Assembly: GCA_031426185.1 (NCBI GenBank)
Contig: JANPKV010000186.1
Coordinates: 1 to 25,406 of the forward strand
Direction: 5' to 3'
DNA: 25,406 bases
From: JAJNPS01 sp031426185
GTDB taxonomy: Bacteria; Pseudomonadota; Alphaproteobacteria; Rhodobacterales; Rhodobacteraceae
The notes under the pieces were generated by a model. That model was not told the origin of the DNA and ran no database searches. It worked only from the letters and a program-made list of their open reading frames with translations. The position numbers and the translations under genes were made by a program. This document shows, in pieces, positions 24,838 through 25,406 of the stretch (positions are counted from its first letter, which is position 1; each line of letters starts with the position of its first letter).

Positions 24838-25406
24838 GCCTGGCTTCCCTTGGAACGGCGCGGGTCCAGCACGGCCACGCAAAGATCGACGATCAGGTTG
24901 GCCAGCAGCACGAAGACGGTGATCGCCAGCGCCGCCGCCAGCAGAACGGGATAATCCCGGTTGATGATGCCCACCAGCACCAGTGAACCTATGCCCGGCA
25001 GCTGGAAGATGTCCTCGATCACCACCACCGAGCCGAACAAAAAGCCCAGTTCCACCGCCGCGACGTTGATGTAGGGGATGGCCGCGTTGCGCAGGCTGTG
25101 GCGGCGGATGGCCAGGCTTTCCGAAGCACCCTTGGCCTTTGCCGTGCGAATATAGTCGCGCGACAGAACCTCAAGCATCGAGGCGCGCATGATCCGCAGC
25201 AAAAGTGCCGACGAGACGAGGCCAAGCGACAGCGCGGGCAGGATCATCAGCTTCAGGTTCTGCACCGGATCTTCCAGGAAGGGCACATATCCACCAGGCG
25301 GCAGCCAGCGCAGGTGGATGGAGAAGACCATCACCAACAGCGTGGCCAACCAGAAATTCGGAATCGCACCCAGAAACGAGGCGAGCGTCGAAAACACCCG
25401 GTCCGC
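24834..25406 (-). CDS. peptide-type ABC transporter permease DppB/OppB (N-terminus outside window)
   Basis: The frame is open to the right edge (ADRVFSTLASFLGAIPNFW...), so the first part lies outside. The visible 190 residues hold the DppB-type PNFWLATLLVMVFSIHL segment and the EAA-type region YIRTAKAKGASESLAIRRHS. The end of the protein has GSVVVIEDIFQLPGIGSLV and a last transmembrane helix before LDPRRSKG. Its stop overlaps the GTG of the DppC-type gene. The periplasmic binding protein of the system is probably upstream, beyond the window. Confidence 0.94.
   Translation of the reverse strand, partial: ADRVFSTLASFLGAIPNFWLATLLVMVFSIHLRWLPPGGYVPFLEDPVQNLKLMILPALSLGLVSSALLLRIMRASMLEVLSRDYIRTAKAKGASESLAIRRHSLRNAAIPYINVAAVELGFLFGSVVVIEDIFQLPGIGSLVLVGIINRDYPVLLAAALAITVFVLLANLIVDLCVAVLDPRRSKGSQA

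Overview
The window looks like a chromosomal accessory region of a high-GC alphaproteobacterium, most likely of the Rhodobacteraceae type. This is inferred from the GC-rich third codon positions, the many ATGA/GTGA stop-start overlaps and the style of the transport and catabolic genes. No rRNA, tRNA, CRISPR array or complete insertion sequence was seen, and no gene-free stretch exceeds 300 bases (the longest, 18879-19083, is 205 bases).

Left edge (1-2147, + strand): the 3' part of a MoxR-type AAA+ ATPase gene overlaps a gene for a von Willebrand A (VWA) protein with a metallopeptidase-like N-terminal domain. They form a chaperone-type ATPase/VWA pair. A GC-rich hairpin at 2183-2207 separates this pair from the convergent operon.

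Centre (2206-16610, - strand): about 14.4 kb that reads as one 16-gene operon, with most junctions being 1-14 base overlaps. In transcription order it encodes a branched-chain-amino-acid-type (HAAT) ABC transporter (binding protein, LivG, LivF, LivH, LivM). Next come an SDR dehydrogenase, a PhzS-like FAD monooxygenase, a YCII protein, a small cupin, a second SDR and an XRE-type regulator. The operon ends with a hydantoinase/acetone-carboxylase-type pair (HyuA, HyuB), a 91-residue zinc-ribbon protein resembling the acetone carboxylase gamma subunit, an XRE-cupin regulator and an isochorismatase-fold amidohydrolase. The likely role is uptake and breakdown of one organic compound, perhaps a nitrogen heterocycle, cyclic amide or ketone. 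The substrate cannot be read from the sequence.

Regulatory hub (16611-18878): a second small - strand operon encodes a metallo-beta-lactamase-fold hydrolase and a second isochorismatase-fold protein lacking the expected catalytic residues. It is divergent from a MarR-family regulator. A perfect 18-bp palindrome lies before the large operon, and arms with the same core (ATCGTT/AACGAT) flank the divergent promoter region, so the MarR protein may control both transcription units.

Right part (19084-25406, - strand): a class I SAM methyltransferase, a 5'-truncated remnant of a sulfatase/phosphoglycerol-transferase-like gene, and a peptide-type ABC transporter operon. That operon holds DppB (cut by the window edge), DppC, DppD, DppF, a DUF1028 protein and an ArgE/DapE-type M20 deacylase, and is probably for uptake and deacylation of peptides or N-acylated amino acids.
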